Below, piece by piece: positions 55,013 to 64,000 of a stretch of 64,000 nucleotides of DNA. Location: NCBI RefSeq assembly GCF_001866005.1, contig NZ_MLQR01000002.1, forward strand, positions 561 to 64,560. The letters run 5' to 3'. Numbering within the stretch: position 1 is the stretch's first letter; each line of letters starts with the position of its first letter. This DNA is from Anaerobacillus alkalilacustris (GTDB lineage Bacteria; Bacillota; Bacilli; Bacillales; Anaerobacillaceae). The notes under the pieces were generated by a model. The model made no database searches, was not told where the DNA came from, and worked only from the letters and a program-made list of their open reading frames with translations. The translations under genes were made by a program, and so were the position numbers.

Positions 55013-55099
55013 TTCAAGGAGTGACTTCGTCATTCCTTTTTTATTTTATTTAAATTTCGTGTAAAATAGAAATTATAACATAGAATGGAAGGAAGTATT

Positions 55100-56056
55100 A
55101 TGTTTAAAATTGGTTACAGGACGTTAAAAACAGCTATTGGTGCTGCAGCAGCAATAGCTATTGCTCAGTGGTTTGACTTAATTTTTTACGCTTCAGCGGG
55201 AATTATTACCATATTATGTGTTCAGAAAACTAAACGTAGCTCTCTTCAAATATCTTGGCAACGTTTTTTGGCATGTGCTATCGGAATGGCTTTTGCAGTT
55301 ATTATATTTGAAATCTTAGGTTATAATCCGGTGTCAGTTGCTTTATTGCTTATAATATTTATCCCAACTGTCGTATTTTTAAAAGCCCATGAAGGTATAG
55401 CGACTAGCTCTGTTATCATCTTTCATATATATATATTTGGAGAAATAACAGTTCCTATTGTACTTAATGAGCTTGCTCTAATTACTATAGGTATTGGGAT
55501 TGCATTATTAATGAATGTTTACATTCCAAGTGTTGAAGGTGAACTTGAAAAAATTCAAAGAGAAATTGAGGAGAATTATAAAAAGATTTTTCAACAATTT
55601 ACTATTTATTTAAAAGATGGAGATAGTAATTGGGATGGACGAGAGATTACCGAAACCGCAAATTTATTAAAAAGAGGAAAAAATATAGCTTTACAAAATG
55701 TTGAAAATCACTTGTTACGGTACGATGATCAGTATTATCATTATTTTAGTATGAGAGAAAAACAATTTGATGTAATTGAACGAATGTTGCCATTGATTTC
55801 TTCATTAGATCATACAGTGGTACAAGGGAAGAAAATTGCTGACTATTTAAGAGAATTAAGTGAAAATGTGAAACCAGGCTTTGGCCCAGTCGATTATTTA
55901 GAGCGATTATATGAACTTCAAGATGAATTAAAAGAAATGGAGTTACCAAAGGATCGTGAAGAATTTGAGATTAGATCAGCATTATTTTCTTTCGTTAAAG
56001 AGATTGAACAGTATTTAATAATAAAAAGGCATTTTCGTAATGAAGGAAGTAAATAA
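55100..56056 (+). CDS. yqjA: YqjA-like aromatic acid exporter family membrane protein
   Basis: The 318-residue protein has about six membrane segments in its first 145 residues, starting FKIGYRTLKTAIGAAAAIAI, and a helical cytoplasmic second half. That is the layout of the ArAE_1 family (YqjA of B. subtilis). No substrate is known. The ATG at 55100 is used because the ATG at 55085 lies in the ribosome-binding site AAGGAAG. Follows the art genes as in B. subtilis. Confidence 0.82.
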   Translation: MFKIGYRTLKTAIGAAAAIAIAQWFDLIFYASAGIITILCVQKTKRSSLQISWQRFLACAIGMAFAVIIFEILGYNPVSVALLLIIFIPTVVFLKAHEGIATSSVIIFHIYIFGEITVPIVLNELALITIGIGIALLMNVYIPSVEGELEKIQREIEENYKKIFQQFTIYLKDGDSNWDGREITETANLLKRGKNIALQNVENHLLRYDDQYYHYFSMREKQFDVIERMLPLISSLDHTVVQGKKIADYLRELSENVKPGFGPVDYLERLYELQDELKEMELPKDREEFEIRSALFSFVKEIEQYLIIKRHFRNEGSK

Positions 56057-56116
56057 AACATATTTTTCCCTTATTAAACAAATACTAAGATTAAAAAAAC
56101 TCCGGGGGTAGAAATT

Positions 56117-56629
56117 ATGTTTATGAAGCTTCTGGTTGTATGTATGATGGTAATCTCACCGATTTGGCCATTGGGTAAAAATCCATTGCTTGGAGATCCG
56201 TACATTATTGTAAATAAGTCCACGAATGAGATGGCATTCATTGCTGATGGTCAGGTGGTAAAGGTGTATGAAGTAGCTACTGGTAGTTTAGAAACATTAA
56301 CTCCAGAGGGTGAATATAATATTGTGGTAAAAGCCATCAATCCATATTATCGCAAGAAGGATATTGCTGGTGGTTCAAAAGAAAATCCATTAGGCACCAG
56401 ATGGATAGGGTTTGATGCAGAACAAACTGACGGACGTATATACGGCATACATGGAACGAATGATTCTTCAACAATCGGTGGGTATATAACAGGTGGATGT
56501 GTTCGTATGTATAACGAGGATGTTGAAGAACTGTTTACAAAAGTGCCACTTGGGACAAAAGTGTATATTACAAAAGCTAGTACAGATTTTAATTCTATAG
56601 CAATAGAAAAAGGTGTTATTAGTGAATAG
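56117..56629 (+). CDS. L,D-transpeptidase (YkuD domain)
   Basis: The 170-residue protein has an N-terminal hydrophobic signal or anchor (about residues 3-18) and a YkuD catalytic domain starting IIVNKSTNEMAFIADGQV. The active-site region is YGIHGTNDSSTIGGYITGG followed by CVRM, with the nucleophile Cys near 129. These enzymes form 3-3 crosslinks in peptidoglycan or coat spores. GGGGG stands before the ATG. No LysM domain is present. Confidence 0.9.
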   Translation: MFMKLLVVCMMVISPIWPLGKNPLLGDPYIIVNKSTNEMAFIADGQVVKVYEVATGSLETLTPEGEYNIVVKAINPYYRKKDIAGGSKENPLGTRWIGFDAEQTDGRIYGIHGTNDSSTIGGYITGGCVRMYNEDVEELFTKVPLGTKVYITKASTDFNSIAIEKGVISE

Positions 56630-56693
56630 GACTAAATCATAATTATAAAAGAAAGAGCTCAATTAATTGATTGTGAAAAAATATAGAAATATA

Positions 56694-56724
56694 AAAAAGG
56701 CTGATTTCTATCAGCCTTTTTTAC
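56694..56724 (+). terminator. Terminator after the L,D-transpeptidase gene
   Basis: AAAAAGGCTGA pairs with TCAGCCTTTTT around TTTCTA. Good T tail. On the other strand it would also end the small prli42-like gene. Confidence 0.85.
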
Positions 56725-56732
56725 TTCAATTT

Positions 56733-56825
56733 TTAGAAAAGGGCAGCTGCTCCAGTAAATAAAGTTCCTAGAAGCATAGTTGCAATCATAATATATAATA
56801 CAATTTTACGATATTTTCGGGGCAT
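56733..56825 (-). CDS. Prli42-like stressosome-associated membrane peptide
   Basis: A 30-residue frame on the minus strand reads MPRKYRKIVLYIMIATMLLG then TLFTGAAALF: a short basic N-terminus and one membrane segment. This matches the Prli42 pattern; in Listeria this peptide anchors the stressosome to the membrane. A strong GGGAGG precedes the ATG and a shared terminator follows. It is too short for usual gene finding. The assignment is by pattern only, since many short membrane peptides look alike. Confidence 0.7.
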   Translation of the reverse strand: MPRKYRKIVLYIMIATMLLGTLFTGAAALF

Positions 56826-57135
56826 ATTAATAACCTCCCAAATAAGTTCTCAATACTATTTTACTTTGAATACAGAAATAATACAAGCCTCCCAGGAAAA
56901 ACGTAGCGGATACTTGGTGTAACAAAATTTCTAATCTACCTGCTCTTCATTACGGAAGAACTTGAAACGGTAATTCTTAGATTTTAAAAGGGGCTAGGAC
57001 AAACACTTAAGTTAAGTTTTGTTTTGTTATAAATTGGGTACGGTTTTAAAAAATTGTGTTAATTTACCGATGGTATTTTCAATGATACAATATTTTAATA
57101 AACAGATATAAATATGAATATGGAGGCATTTATTA
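56826..57135. other. Intergenic region, nothing recognised
   Basis: AT-rich divergent spacer between the prli42-like gene and yqjE, holding presumably both promoters. No repeat or RNA structure stands out. Confidence 0.4.
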
Positions 57136-58260
57136 ATGATAAATAAAGACCGTTTAGTTGCTGAATTTTTAGAATTGGTAAAAGTGGATTCTGAGACGAA
57201 ATTTGAAAGACAGATTGCTGATGTATTAAAAGAAAAATTTTCTTCACTAGGAGTAGAAGTGGTTGAGGATGATACGACTGAAAAATCGGGCCATGGTGCT
57301 GGAAATTTAATTTGTACATTAAAAGGAAATCAAGATGGTATTGATCCGATATATTTTACAGCACATATGGATACGGTTGTTCCTGGAAATGGTGTAAATC
57401 CAATTATAGAAAATGGTTACATAAAAACAGACGGTACGACAATTTTAGGTGCAGATGATAAAGCTGGACTTGCTGCTATGTTAGAGGCAATAAAGGTTTC
57501 AAAAGAGAATAATATGAGTCATGGAAACATTCAATTTATCATTACAGTCGGTGAAGAGTCTGGCTTGAAAGGTTCTAAAGAATTAGATCCAAGCTTGATA
57601 AAGGCAAAGTTTGGATACGCATTAGATAGTGATGGTAAGGTGGGTAACATTATTATTGCAGCACCAACACAAGCGAAGGTTCAAGCCACAATCTTAGGTA
57701 AGACTGCACATGCTGGTGTTGCGCCTGAAAAAGGTGTATCAGCGATTGCTATTGCTGCAAAATCGATTGCCAAAATGCCACTAGGACGTATTGATCATGA
57801 AACAACCGCAAATATTGGTCGTTTTGAGGGTGGAAGTCAAACAAATATTGTGTGCGATAGAGTTCATATATTAGCAGAGGCACGCTCTCTCGTACCAGAA
57901 AAAATGACTGCGCAAGTCAAAAAAATGAAAGAAGCATTTGAAACAGTTGCTACTGAAATGGGTGGACAAGCAGAAGTAGAAATTGATGTTATGTATCCAG
58001 GTTTTAAGTTTGGTGCAGGTGACCATGTTGTAGAGGTTGCAAGAAAAGCAATTAAGGGGATTAATCGAGAAGCCAAATTACAAACAAGCGGTGGTGGTAG
58101 TGATGCAAATGTTATTGCTGGGTTTGGAATTCCAACGGTTAATCTAGCTGTAGGATATGAAGATATTCACACTACGAATGAAAAGATGCCTATTGAAGAA
58201 TTAGCAAAAACTGCAGAACTAGTCGTGGCTATTATTAATGTGGTAGCTAACAACAACTAA
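57136..58260 (+). CDS. yqjE: M20 family tripeptidase-like metallopeptidase (YqjE)
   Basis: The 374-residue protein resembles peptidase T and YqjE. The zinc ligands are visible: His-x-Asp in YFTAHMDTVVPGNG near 77, Asp in ILGADDKAGLAAML near 109, Glu-Glu in TVGEESGLKG near 142, Asp in YALDSDG near 165 and the late His in YEDIHTTNE near 345. Between them is the dimerisation domain (about 180-290). Cytosolic; probably removes N-terminal residues from small peptides. The ATG follows TGGAGG. Confidence 0.88.
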   Translation: MINKDRLVAEFLELVKVDSETKFERQIADVLKEKFSSLGVEVVEDDTTEKSGHGAGNLICTLKGNQDGIDPIYFTAHMDTVVPGNGVNPIIENGYIKTDGTTILGADDKAGLAAMLEAIKVSKENNMSHGNIQFIITVGEESGLKGSKELDPSLIKAKFGYALDSDGKVGNIIIAAPTQAKVQATILGKTAHAGVAPEKGVSAIAIAAKSIAKMPLGRIDHETTANIGRFEGGSQTNIVCDRVHILAEARSLVPEKMTAQVKKMKEAFETVATEMGGQAEVEIDVMYPGFKFGAGDHVVEVARKAIKGINREAKLQTSGGGSDANVIAGFGIPTVNLAVGYEDIHTTNEKMPIEELAKTAELVVAIINVVANNN

Positions 58261-58481
58261 CTATTTACTTTCCGATTAAAAAGTTTACCTATGGTTCTAA
58301 AGTGGGATAAATTTTTTAGTTGGTTTTTTTTATTCACTTAAGTAGATATATGGATGTATACATTTGTAGTAAAAACGTTGTCTTTTACAAAAAAATACTA
58401 AAATACTACCATTTTTTGGTTTTGTTATGGTAAAATATATAAAAATTGGAAGTTTAATAGATAATGGAAAGAGGAACATGA

Positions 58482-58973
58482 ATGAAGACTACAAAGAATT
58501 TACATTCTATATTAAATTTATTGCGAGGAACTTCAAAGGTTGTTGAGGAGGATTGGCAAAAAGTAGCGCACTTAGCTGGTCTAACACAAGCAGAACAACA
58601 CACTTTGTGGATTATATATTTCGAAGAGCGTGCATCGATAACCAAAATTGCAAACTATGGGTTGTGGGATCGTTCAACTGTTATGCAGGTCGTAAAAAGA
58701 CTGAAAGAAAAAGGATTAGTAACTATTGAAAAAGATGAGAAAGATCTAAGGGTTACATATGTAATATTAACGGAAGAAGGGAGAAAGCGACAACTAGCCA
58801 CGACAAAAGAAGACTATAGTTTGTTTAATTACATAAATCAATTACGTATTGAAAATGAAGAAGCTTTTAATCAGTTTATAAAAATTTTAGTGAAAATAAA
58901 TCAACAGTATCATGGAGAAGAATATGTACAATGGGTAGAAAAAACAGCAAAAATTTATGAAGATCAATTTTAA
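58482..58973 (+). CDS. MarR-type regulator resembling ScoC/Hpr
   Basis: A 163-residue winged-helix protein. GLTQAEQHTLWIIYFEERAS and ITKIANYGLWDRSTVMQVVK form the DNA-binding core (about residues 35-75), followed by the wing with KDLRVTYVILTEEGRK. The WIIY...ITKIANYG segment resembles ScoC of B. subtilis, a repressor of proteases and sporulation. It is shorter than ScoC (about 203), so it may be a paralogue with other targets. Monocistronic. The start has GAGGAAC upstream. Confidence 0.75.
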   Translation: MKTTKNLHSILNLLRGTSKVVEEDWQKVAHLAGLTQAEQHTLWIIYFEERASITKIANYGLWDRSTVMQVVKRLKEKGLVTIEKDEKDLRVTYVILTEEGRKRQLATTKEDYSLFNYINQLRIENEEAFNQFIKILVKINQQYHGEEYVQWVEKTAKIYEDQF

Positions 58974-59029
58974 CGTCAATTCGTAAGTTTACATTTATTT
59001 TAATTGAAACAGCAGAAATAATAAAATAA

Positions 59030-59098
59030 ACAAGCGTGAATACGAACTATTCAGAAGGTTGTTTTTATGAATGTTCGTTTTTGTGCTTGCTTTTTTTT
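59030..59098 (+). terminator. Probable terminator after the MarR-type gene
   Basis: CAAGC...CGAAC pairs with GTTCG...GCTTG in an interrupted stem, followed by nine T. Confidence 0.55.
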
Positions 59099-59208
59099 TG
59101 TTCGTTATGTAAGATAGTAAAGGTTGAAAAAGTGATGTAAGATTTTTTTACTATTGTATAGATTTAAGATAGATAGATTTGGTTTACAGATTTAGGAGGA
59201 CATAATTT

Positions 59209-60666
59209 ATGAAACATTATGATGTAATTGTCGTTGGGGCAGGACCTGCAGGAATTTTCACGGCTTATGAGCTTTTAGAGCAAAAAAAGGATTTAAATGT
59301 TTTATTTCTAGATAAAGGACACTCCATCTATAATAGACGATGTCCAATAAATGAAAAGAAGATTGAAAAGTGTCCACCACCAAAAGGAAGAAAAGATTTT
59401 GCTGGATGCTTACCAGCATGCTCAATTACTGCAGGCTTTGGTGGGGCTGGTGCTTATTCTGATGGTAAGTTTAATATCACAACAGCTTTTGGAGGTTGGA
59501 TGCAAGACTATTTACCACCTTCAGAAGTACTTGAATTAATTAAATATGTTGACTCTATCAATTTAAAGCATGGCGCTCCTGAGGAAAGTACAGATCCAAC
59601 AACACCTGCTGTTAGGGAAATTGAACGTAAAGCAATGGGTGCTGGTCTAAAGTTATTACGGGCACAAGTAAGACATTTAGGTACAGAGAAAAACTTAGAA
59701 ATATTAACGAGTATATATGAATACCTAAAAGATAAAGTCGAATTGAGATTCCGTACTGAGGTAGAAGATATTCTTACAGAAAAGATGAACGATTGTTTTA
59801 AAATTTCAGGAATAGTTCTTAAAAATGGAGAAGAGATCGGTGCAGATCAAGTAGTGATTGTTCCAGGTCGTGATGGTTCAGAGTGGTTAGGAAACCTTTT
59901 AAGAAAGCGCGACTACAAAATGATAAATAATCAGGTGGATATTGGAGTCCGTGTAGAAACTTCCGATGTAATTATGGAAGAAATTAACCACCACCTATAT
60001 GAAGCAAAATTTATTTTTAATACATCAGTTGGAACTCAAGTACGTACGTTTTGTTCGAATCCTTCGGGCCATGTAGTTGTAGAGAATCATAGTGGAATAA
60101 TGACAGCAAACGGGCATGCATACAAAGACCCAAAACTTGGTAGTGAAAATACAAACTTTGCTCTACTCGTTTCACACACATTTACGGAGCCTTTTGATGA
60201 GCCAATTTCCTTTGCAAAGGAAGTTTCGAAACGGGCAAACGATTTATCCGATGGGTCTGTAATTGTTCAAAAGTATGGAGATATACTAAAAGGAAGAAGA
60301 TCTACGGCGAAACGTGTGAAAGAAGGATTTTTAGAGCCAACGTTAAAGGAAGCAGTTCCGGGTGACTTAGGTCTTGTATTGCCGTATAATACAATGAAAA
60401 GTCTAATCGAAATGATGGAAGCTCTCGATCACGTAACTCCAGGTATTGCTTCGGAACATACATTATTCTATGGAGTAGAAGCTAAATTTTATTCAGCTAG
60501 ACCAGTACTAACAAAACAATTTGAAACACAAATCTCAGGATTATATGCTGGTGGAGATGGTGGTGGTGTTACACGCGGACTAGCTCAAGCAGGGGCAAAT
60601 GGAGTTCATATTGCCCGAGCAATAATCAAGAAGCGCGCAGAACAACTAACTCCTGTTTTGAATTAA
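59209..60666 (+). CDS. FAD-dependent dehydrogenase of the COG2509 type
   Basis: The 485-residue flavoprotein begins with the dinucleotide motif HYDVIVVGAGPAGIFTAYEL. A cysteine-containing stretch follows (RRCPINEKKIEKCPPPKG near 46 and GCLPACSITAGFGGAG near 69), then the C-terminal FAD motif ISGLYAGGDGGGVTRGLAQA near 445. The family is widespread but uncharacterised; the cysteines could bind a metal or take part in redox chemistry. AGGAGG precedes the ATG. Monocistronic. Confidence 0.85.
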   Translation: MKHYDVIVVGAGPAGIFTAYELLEQKKDLNVLFLDKGHSIYNRRCPINEKKIEKCPPPKGRKDFAGCLPACSITAGFGGAGAYSDGKFNITTAFGGWMQDYLPPSEVLELIKYVDSINLKHGAPEESTDPTTPAVREIERKAMGAGLKLLRAQVRHLGTEKNLEILTSIYEYLKDKVELRFRTEVEDILTEKMNDCFKISGIVLKNGEEIGADQVVIVPGRDGSEWLGNLLRKRDYKMINNQVDIGVRVETSDVIMEEINHHLYEAKFIFNTSVGTQVRTFCSNPSGHVVVENHSGIMTANGHAYKDPKLGSENTNFALLVSHTFTEPFDEPISFAKEVSKRANDLSDGSVIVQKYGDILKGRRSTAKRVKEGFLEPTLKEAVPGDLGLVLPYNTMKSLIEMMEALDHVTPGIASEHTLFYGVEAKFYSARPVLTKQFETQISGLYAGGDGGGVTRGLAQAGANGVHIARAIIKKRAEQLTPVLN

Positions 60667-60921
60667 TTTAATAGGGTCAATGAATTTCATTATTCTCGCC
60701 CCTAAGATGTTATATCTAGTTACGTTTAACCGTTCGTAGCTAGCTATAGGTTCAAGCGCTTCAGTTTTAGTAATTATGAAATTTTCTCAGTATATTAAGC
60801 TTCGTGAAATGAATTTTCGCGGAGCTTTCGTATTTGTTTTTAATGCAATGTAGCAATATACTAAAGGATGAAGTGATATGTCTACACTCGAATTGTTAAA
60901 TTTGAAGTAAGGTGTGGGGAA

Positions 60922-62145
60922 ATGAAGGAATTTTATCCGAAAGATGGAAGAGTGATTTTGCACGTTGATATGAATAGTTTTTATGCATCGGTAGAAGTAG
61001 CTTTTGATCCTACTTTAAAAGGAAAACCATTAGCCATTGCGGGAAATGCGAAAGAAAGACGCGGTATTATCGTAACCAGTAGCTATGAGGCAAGGGCTAA
61101 AGGTGTTAAGACAACAATGCCAATTTGGGAAGCGCTGAAACATTGTCCAACTCTAATTGTAATGGAACCAAATTTTGAACGCTACCGTAAAGCATCCTTA
61201 CAAATTTTTCAACTTCTTAAAGAATATACTCCATTAGTTGAACCTGTTTCAATAGATGAAGGATATATAGATATATCAAGTTGTTACCATTTAGGTACGC
61301 CACTACATATTGCACATACGATCCAAACCCGATTGTTGAATGAACTAAGTCTGCCATGCAGTATCGGTATTGCTCCTAATAAGTTTTTAGCAAAAATGGC
61401 TAGTAATATAAAAAAGCCTTTAGGTGTGACGGTAATTAGAAAAAGGCAAATAGGAGAAGCGTTATGGCCATTAAAGGTGGGAGAAATGCATGGTATTGGT
61501 AAAAAAACAGCAGATAAATTAACAAAAATTGGAATTGTATCAATTGGTGATTTAGCTAAGGCAGATGTAAATGCGTTAATAAAATACTTGGGGATTAACG
61601 GAAAAAAACTATTTGAGCGAGCAAACGGTATTGATAACCGCCCTGTTGATCCTGATTCTATTTATGATTTTAAAAGTATTGGAAATTCTACTACTCTTCC
61701 TGTTGATACTACTAATTTGGATAAAATTAAGCTAGTACTTACGAATTTATCGGATTCTGTTGCCAGAAGAATGGGCAGAAAAGAAGTCTGTGCTGAAACG
61801 ATTCAAATAACAATCCGTTATTCTGATCGCAAGACTGTGACAAGAAGCAAAACAGTTATTAATCCAATAGAAAGTCAATCTGATATATTCAGAATTGCTT
61901 TACAACTTTTTATGAAACATTGGGATCGAGAGTCTATTCGTCTACTTGGTGTCGCAGCGCAACAATTAATAGAGAAAAAATATGCATATAAACAACTGGA
62001 CCTATTTAATTTTGAAGAAGATGTGAAAAAATATAAGTTAACGAAAACAGTAGATGAGTTACGAAATCGTTTTGGGGAAGAAGCGCTCCTTAAAGGTTCA
62101 CAACTTTCAAAGTTGAAGGAAGATAGATTAACTGATAGGAACTAG
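60922..62145 (+). CDS. dinB: DNA polymerase IV (YqjH type)
   Basis: This Y-family translesion polymerase has 407 residues (B. subtilis YqjH 414). Catalytic acids are in HVDMNSFYASVEVAFDP near 13-30 and SIDEGYIDIS near 107. SYEARAKGVKTTMPIWEA near 54 and the helix-hairpin-helix GIGKKTADKLTKIGIVS near 190 are seen; the little finger is about 240-350. The C-terminal QLDLF near 365 is a beta-clamp binding motif. GGTGTGGGG precedes the ATG. Confidence 0.95.
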   Translation: MKEFYPKDGRVILHVDMNSFYASVEVAFDPTLKGKPLAIAGNAKERRGIIVTSSYEARAKGVKTTMPIWEALKHCPTLIVMEPNFERYRKASLQIFQLLKEYTPLVEPVSIDEGYIDISSCYHLGTPLHIAHTIQTRLLNELSLPCSIGIAPNKFLAKMASNIKKPLGVTVIRKRQIGEALWPLKVGEMHGIGKKTADKLTKIGIVSIGDLAKADVNALIKYLGINGKKLFERANGIDNRPVDPDSIYDFKSIGNSTTLPVDTTNLDKIKLVLTNLSDSVARRMGRKEVCAETIQITIRYSDRKTVTRSKTVINPIESQSDIFRIALQLFMKHWDRESIRLLGVAAQQLIEKKYAYKQLDLFNFEEDVKKYKLTKTVDELRNRFGEEALLKGSQLSKLKEDRLTDRN

Positions 62146-62199
62146 TTTAGAAAAGGATTTCTTTTATGAAAATCGTGATAATGAAATAGATTATTAATT

Positions 62200-62248
62200 A
62201 AAAAAGGGGCAATGTTCTTTTATTTAACAGAACATTGCCTTTTTTTGT
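62200..62248 (+). terminator. Terminator after dinB
   Basis: AAAAAGGGGCAATGTTCT pairs with AGAACATTGCCTTTTTTT around a 10-base loop. Confidence 0.88.
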
Positions 62249-62319
62249 ATCTAAACAAAAAAATGTAATAAACCGATAAAAAGGATAGATAGCAAGGACG
62301 TGGGAGAGTGAAACAATAA

Positions 62320-64000
62320 ATGCAGATTAATAGTCAGACAATTTCAAATCAATTAAAAACCCATGATAATACCCCTGAATTTCGCCAAGGTGAAATTCAT
62401 CGTGCGATAGTAAAAGAAAGAAGTAGTCAAAATGAGGCGATTCTTCAAATTAGGGGAAGAGACGTTCCTGTAAAATTTGAAGGGGATCTACCAAATAACG
62501 AGAGAATTACTGTTCAGATATCAGGTCAAACTGATCATTTTGTACAAGTAAGAGCAATGGCTACTACTAATAAAACAACAGGTACTACTACTGAAACTAC
62601 AAGCATAAATTTAGCGATACGTAATCTAGGAGTATCTAATCCATCCCGAGAACTCAGGCAAGCAGCTCAAATGATATTAGATAAAGGAGTTCCGTTAAAT
62701 CGGGATTCTATACAAGAATTACGTGCTTTTGTTGAAAAAGAAAAAGGTACAGTAGAACAACGGTTACATACTGTTCAAGCTGTTGCAAATAAACGATTAG
62801 ATGTGACAGCAAATCATTTGCGATCAGTTCATGAAGCTTTACATGGTCGACCGTTAAATGAAGTTTTAACAAACATTGTAAAAGAAATCGACCCTAATTA
62901 CAATCTTCGGAGAGAACAGACATCAATGGAAAGACCAGTGAGTGAGCAAGTACGAGAGGTTAGAGAACAGGTCCAACGAGAGTCGAATGTTCAAAGAGCC
63001 GTAGAGCAAGTCCGAAATGAAGTGGTAAATAACCCGCGAGTAGATAGAGAAATCGCACGACAAGTAGGCCGAGCAGTAGAAGAATCCCGTATGATGCACC
63101 AAAGTGGAAGAGAAGCAGTAGGTCGTACTCAGTTAGTCCAAGCGTTACAAACAGCAGAGCGAGAGATTGTGCGTACAGAAGCACGTCAGGTAGAAGTGCG
63201 AGTACCAGAAAGTCGTCCGGCTGTAGAAAGACCAGTGAGTGAGCAAGTACGAGAGGTTAGAGAACAGGTTCAACGAGAGTCGAATGTTCAACGCTCTATT
63301 GATCAGGTCAGAAATGAGGTTGTCAATCACCCGCGTGTAAACCGCGATCTAGTTTTACAGTTGGAAAAAACTTTAAATGAAGTCCAAAGTTTAAATAGAA
63401 GTGGTCACGAATCAATAGCTAAAAATCATCTTGTTCAATCATTAGTAAACATAGAGAAAGTGCTAAAGAATAATTACCAAACTAAGGAAACTCAGCTAAG
63501 GTCAGAAGGTAAACGAGAGTCTATAAACCATGTTGAGTTAGTAAACCAAATGAAGGCAACTATTCAGAAGGAAGGGGATTTCCAAAAGCTTATTGCCAAA
63601 CTGCAAAATGGTATTGAAAAAGCTTCAATTGAGCAACCGATAAAAAAACAGATAATAAACTCTTTGGAAGATGCTACAAAATTAAATGAACAAGGTCGTG
63701 AATTAGCAGCAAGACAACAATTAATGCAAACTTTTACAACTGTTGAGCAGCAAGTAGCCAATACGGATCAAGCAATTCAACTTGAAGCACAACAATACAC
63801 AATGAATGATAATTTCCAATCTCAACAACTAAGTAGTAAAAATATGATTGTTCAAACAATTACAGAAAAGTTAGCCCAAGCTCAAGCGGATTTTAAATCA
63901 TTACAAAGAGAAATCGCAAGGAATTTGGATAATATTCAACGACTAACAGAGGCATTTAAAAGCCAAGCGATTAAACAAGTAAAACCATTACTTGAAACGA
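62320..64000 (+). CDS. Large Q/E-rich protein with internal duplication, 3' end outside window
   Basis: Not recognised. From the ATG at 62320, preceded by GGGAGAG, the frame stays open to the window end (560 codons). The N-terminal 90 residues look like a small beta-rich domain (AILQIRGRDVPVKFEGDLPN and ERITVQISGQTDHFVQVRA), such as is found at the start of FliK/YlqG-type proteins, but this is weak. The rest is helical, rich in Q, E, R and V, and probably coiled-coil. A stretch of about 50 residues occurs twice (around 62932 and 63223), both containing RPVSEQVREVREQVQRESNV and QVRNEVVN. No cysteine, signal peptide or membrane segment is seen. Confidence 0.65.
   Translation, partial: MQINSQTISNQLKTHDNTPEFRQGEIHRAIVKERSSQNEAILQIRGRDVPVKFEGDLPNNERITVQISGQTDHFVQVRAMATTNKTTGTTTETTSINLAIRNLGVSNPSRELRQAAQMILDKGVPLNRDSIQELRAFVEKEKGTVEQRLHTVQAVANKRLDVTANHLRSVHEALHGRPLNEVLTNIVKEIDPNYNLRREQTSMERPVSEQVREVREQVQRESNVQRAVEQVRNEVVNNPRVDREIARQVGRAVEESRMMHQSGREAVGRTQLVQALQTAEREIVRTEARQVEVRVPESRPAVERPVSEQVREVREQVQRESNVQRSIDQVRNEVVNHPRVNRDLVLQLEKTLNEVQSLNRSGHESIAKNHLVQSLVNIEKVLKNNYQTKETQLRSEGKRESINHVELVNQMKATIQKEGDFQKLIAKLQNGIEKASIEQPIKKQIINSLEDATKLNEQGRELAARQQLMQTFTTVEQQVANTDQAIQLEAQQYTMNDNFQSQQLSSKNMIVQTITEKLAQAQADFKSLQREIARNLDNIQRLTEAFKSQAIKQVKPLLET

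Overview
The window is low-GC, AT-rich Firmicutes DNA. Its gene order follows the yqh-spoIIIA-acc-dxs-spo0A-bkd-art-yqj segment of Bacillus subtilis, so the source is a spore-forming Bacillaceae. Three things point to an anaerobic or facultative, probably alkaliphilic relative rather than B. subtilis itself (inference; Anaerobacillus or Alkalihalobacillus-like): a class II B12-type ribonucleotide reductase, a pyruvate formate-lyase operon, and an OLE RNA with its OapA protein.

Layout. 1-650 holds the 5' part of an IS1182-type transposase and the probable IS end. 660-11284 is the yqhL-lipM, dat, nrdJ, splB, mntR, yqhP-like, yqhR, yqhT, efp, yqhV segment. 11387-16593 is the eight-gene spoIIIA operon behind a near-ideal sigma-E promoter. 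16917-28335 carries an unknown small gene, then accB-accC-yqhY, nusB-folD-xseA-xseB-ispA, the OLE RNA, oapA, dxs and a tlyA-type methylase gene. 29057-33780 is argR-recN-spoIVB-spo0A. 34296-37279 is pflB-pflA with a long structured leader. 37767-40797 is a SteA/SteB-like, glycosyltransferase and MraY-like cluster. 41307-48344 is ptb-buk-lpdV-bkdAA-bkdAB-bkdB, lacking the bcd and bkdR genes found in B. subtilis. 48901-51032 has a secreted protein and a Zur-box-preceded zinc-binding lipoprotein with a very long His-rich repeat. 51333-55012 has brxB, a small gene, tRNA-Arg and an arginine-type ABC transporter. 55100-62145 has yqjA, an L,D-transpeptidase, a minus-strand 30-codon prli42-like gene, yqjE, a ScoC-like MarR regulator, a COG2509 flavoprotein and DNA polymerase IV. 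The last gene runs off the window at 64000.

How it fits together. The core blocks are fatty-acid initiation (acc), isoprenoid synthesis (ispA, dxs), branched-chain acyl-CoA supply (bkd) and sporulation (spoIIIA, spoIVB, spo0A, splB). Recognisable control sites are tandem NrdR boxes before nrdJ, a sigma-E promoter before spoIIIA, 0A boxes before spo0A, an Fnr/Rex-type palindrome before pflB, two Zur boxes before the zinc-binding protein and a possible ARG box before artP.

The most notable element is the roughly 600-nt OLE RNA between ispA and oapA. It has its own candidate promoter and a terminal helix that closes it. This is a described but still poorly understood RNA-protein system. Less explained items are the hairpin-rich pflB leader, three families of dispersed intergenic repeats (four, two and two copies) and an apparent AUU start codon for spoIIIAD. 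Assignments come from reading motifs, lengths and synteny; no database search was possible.
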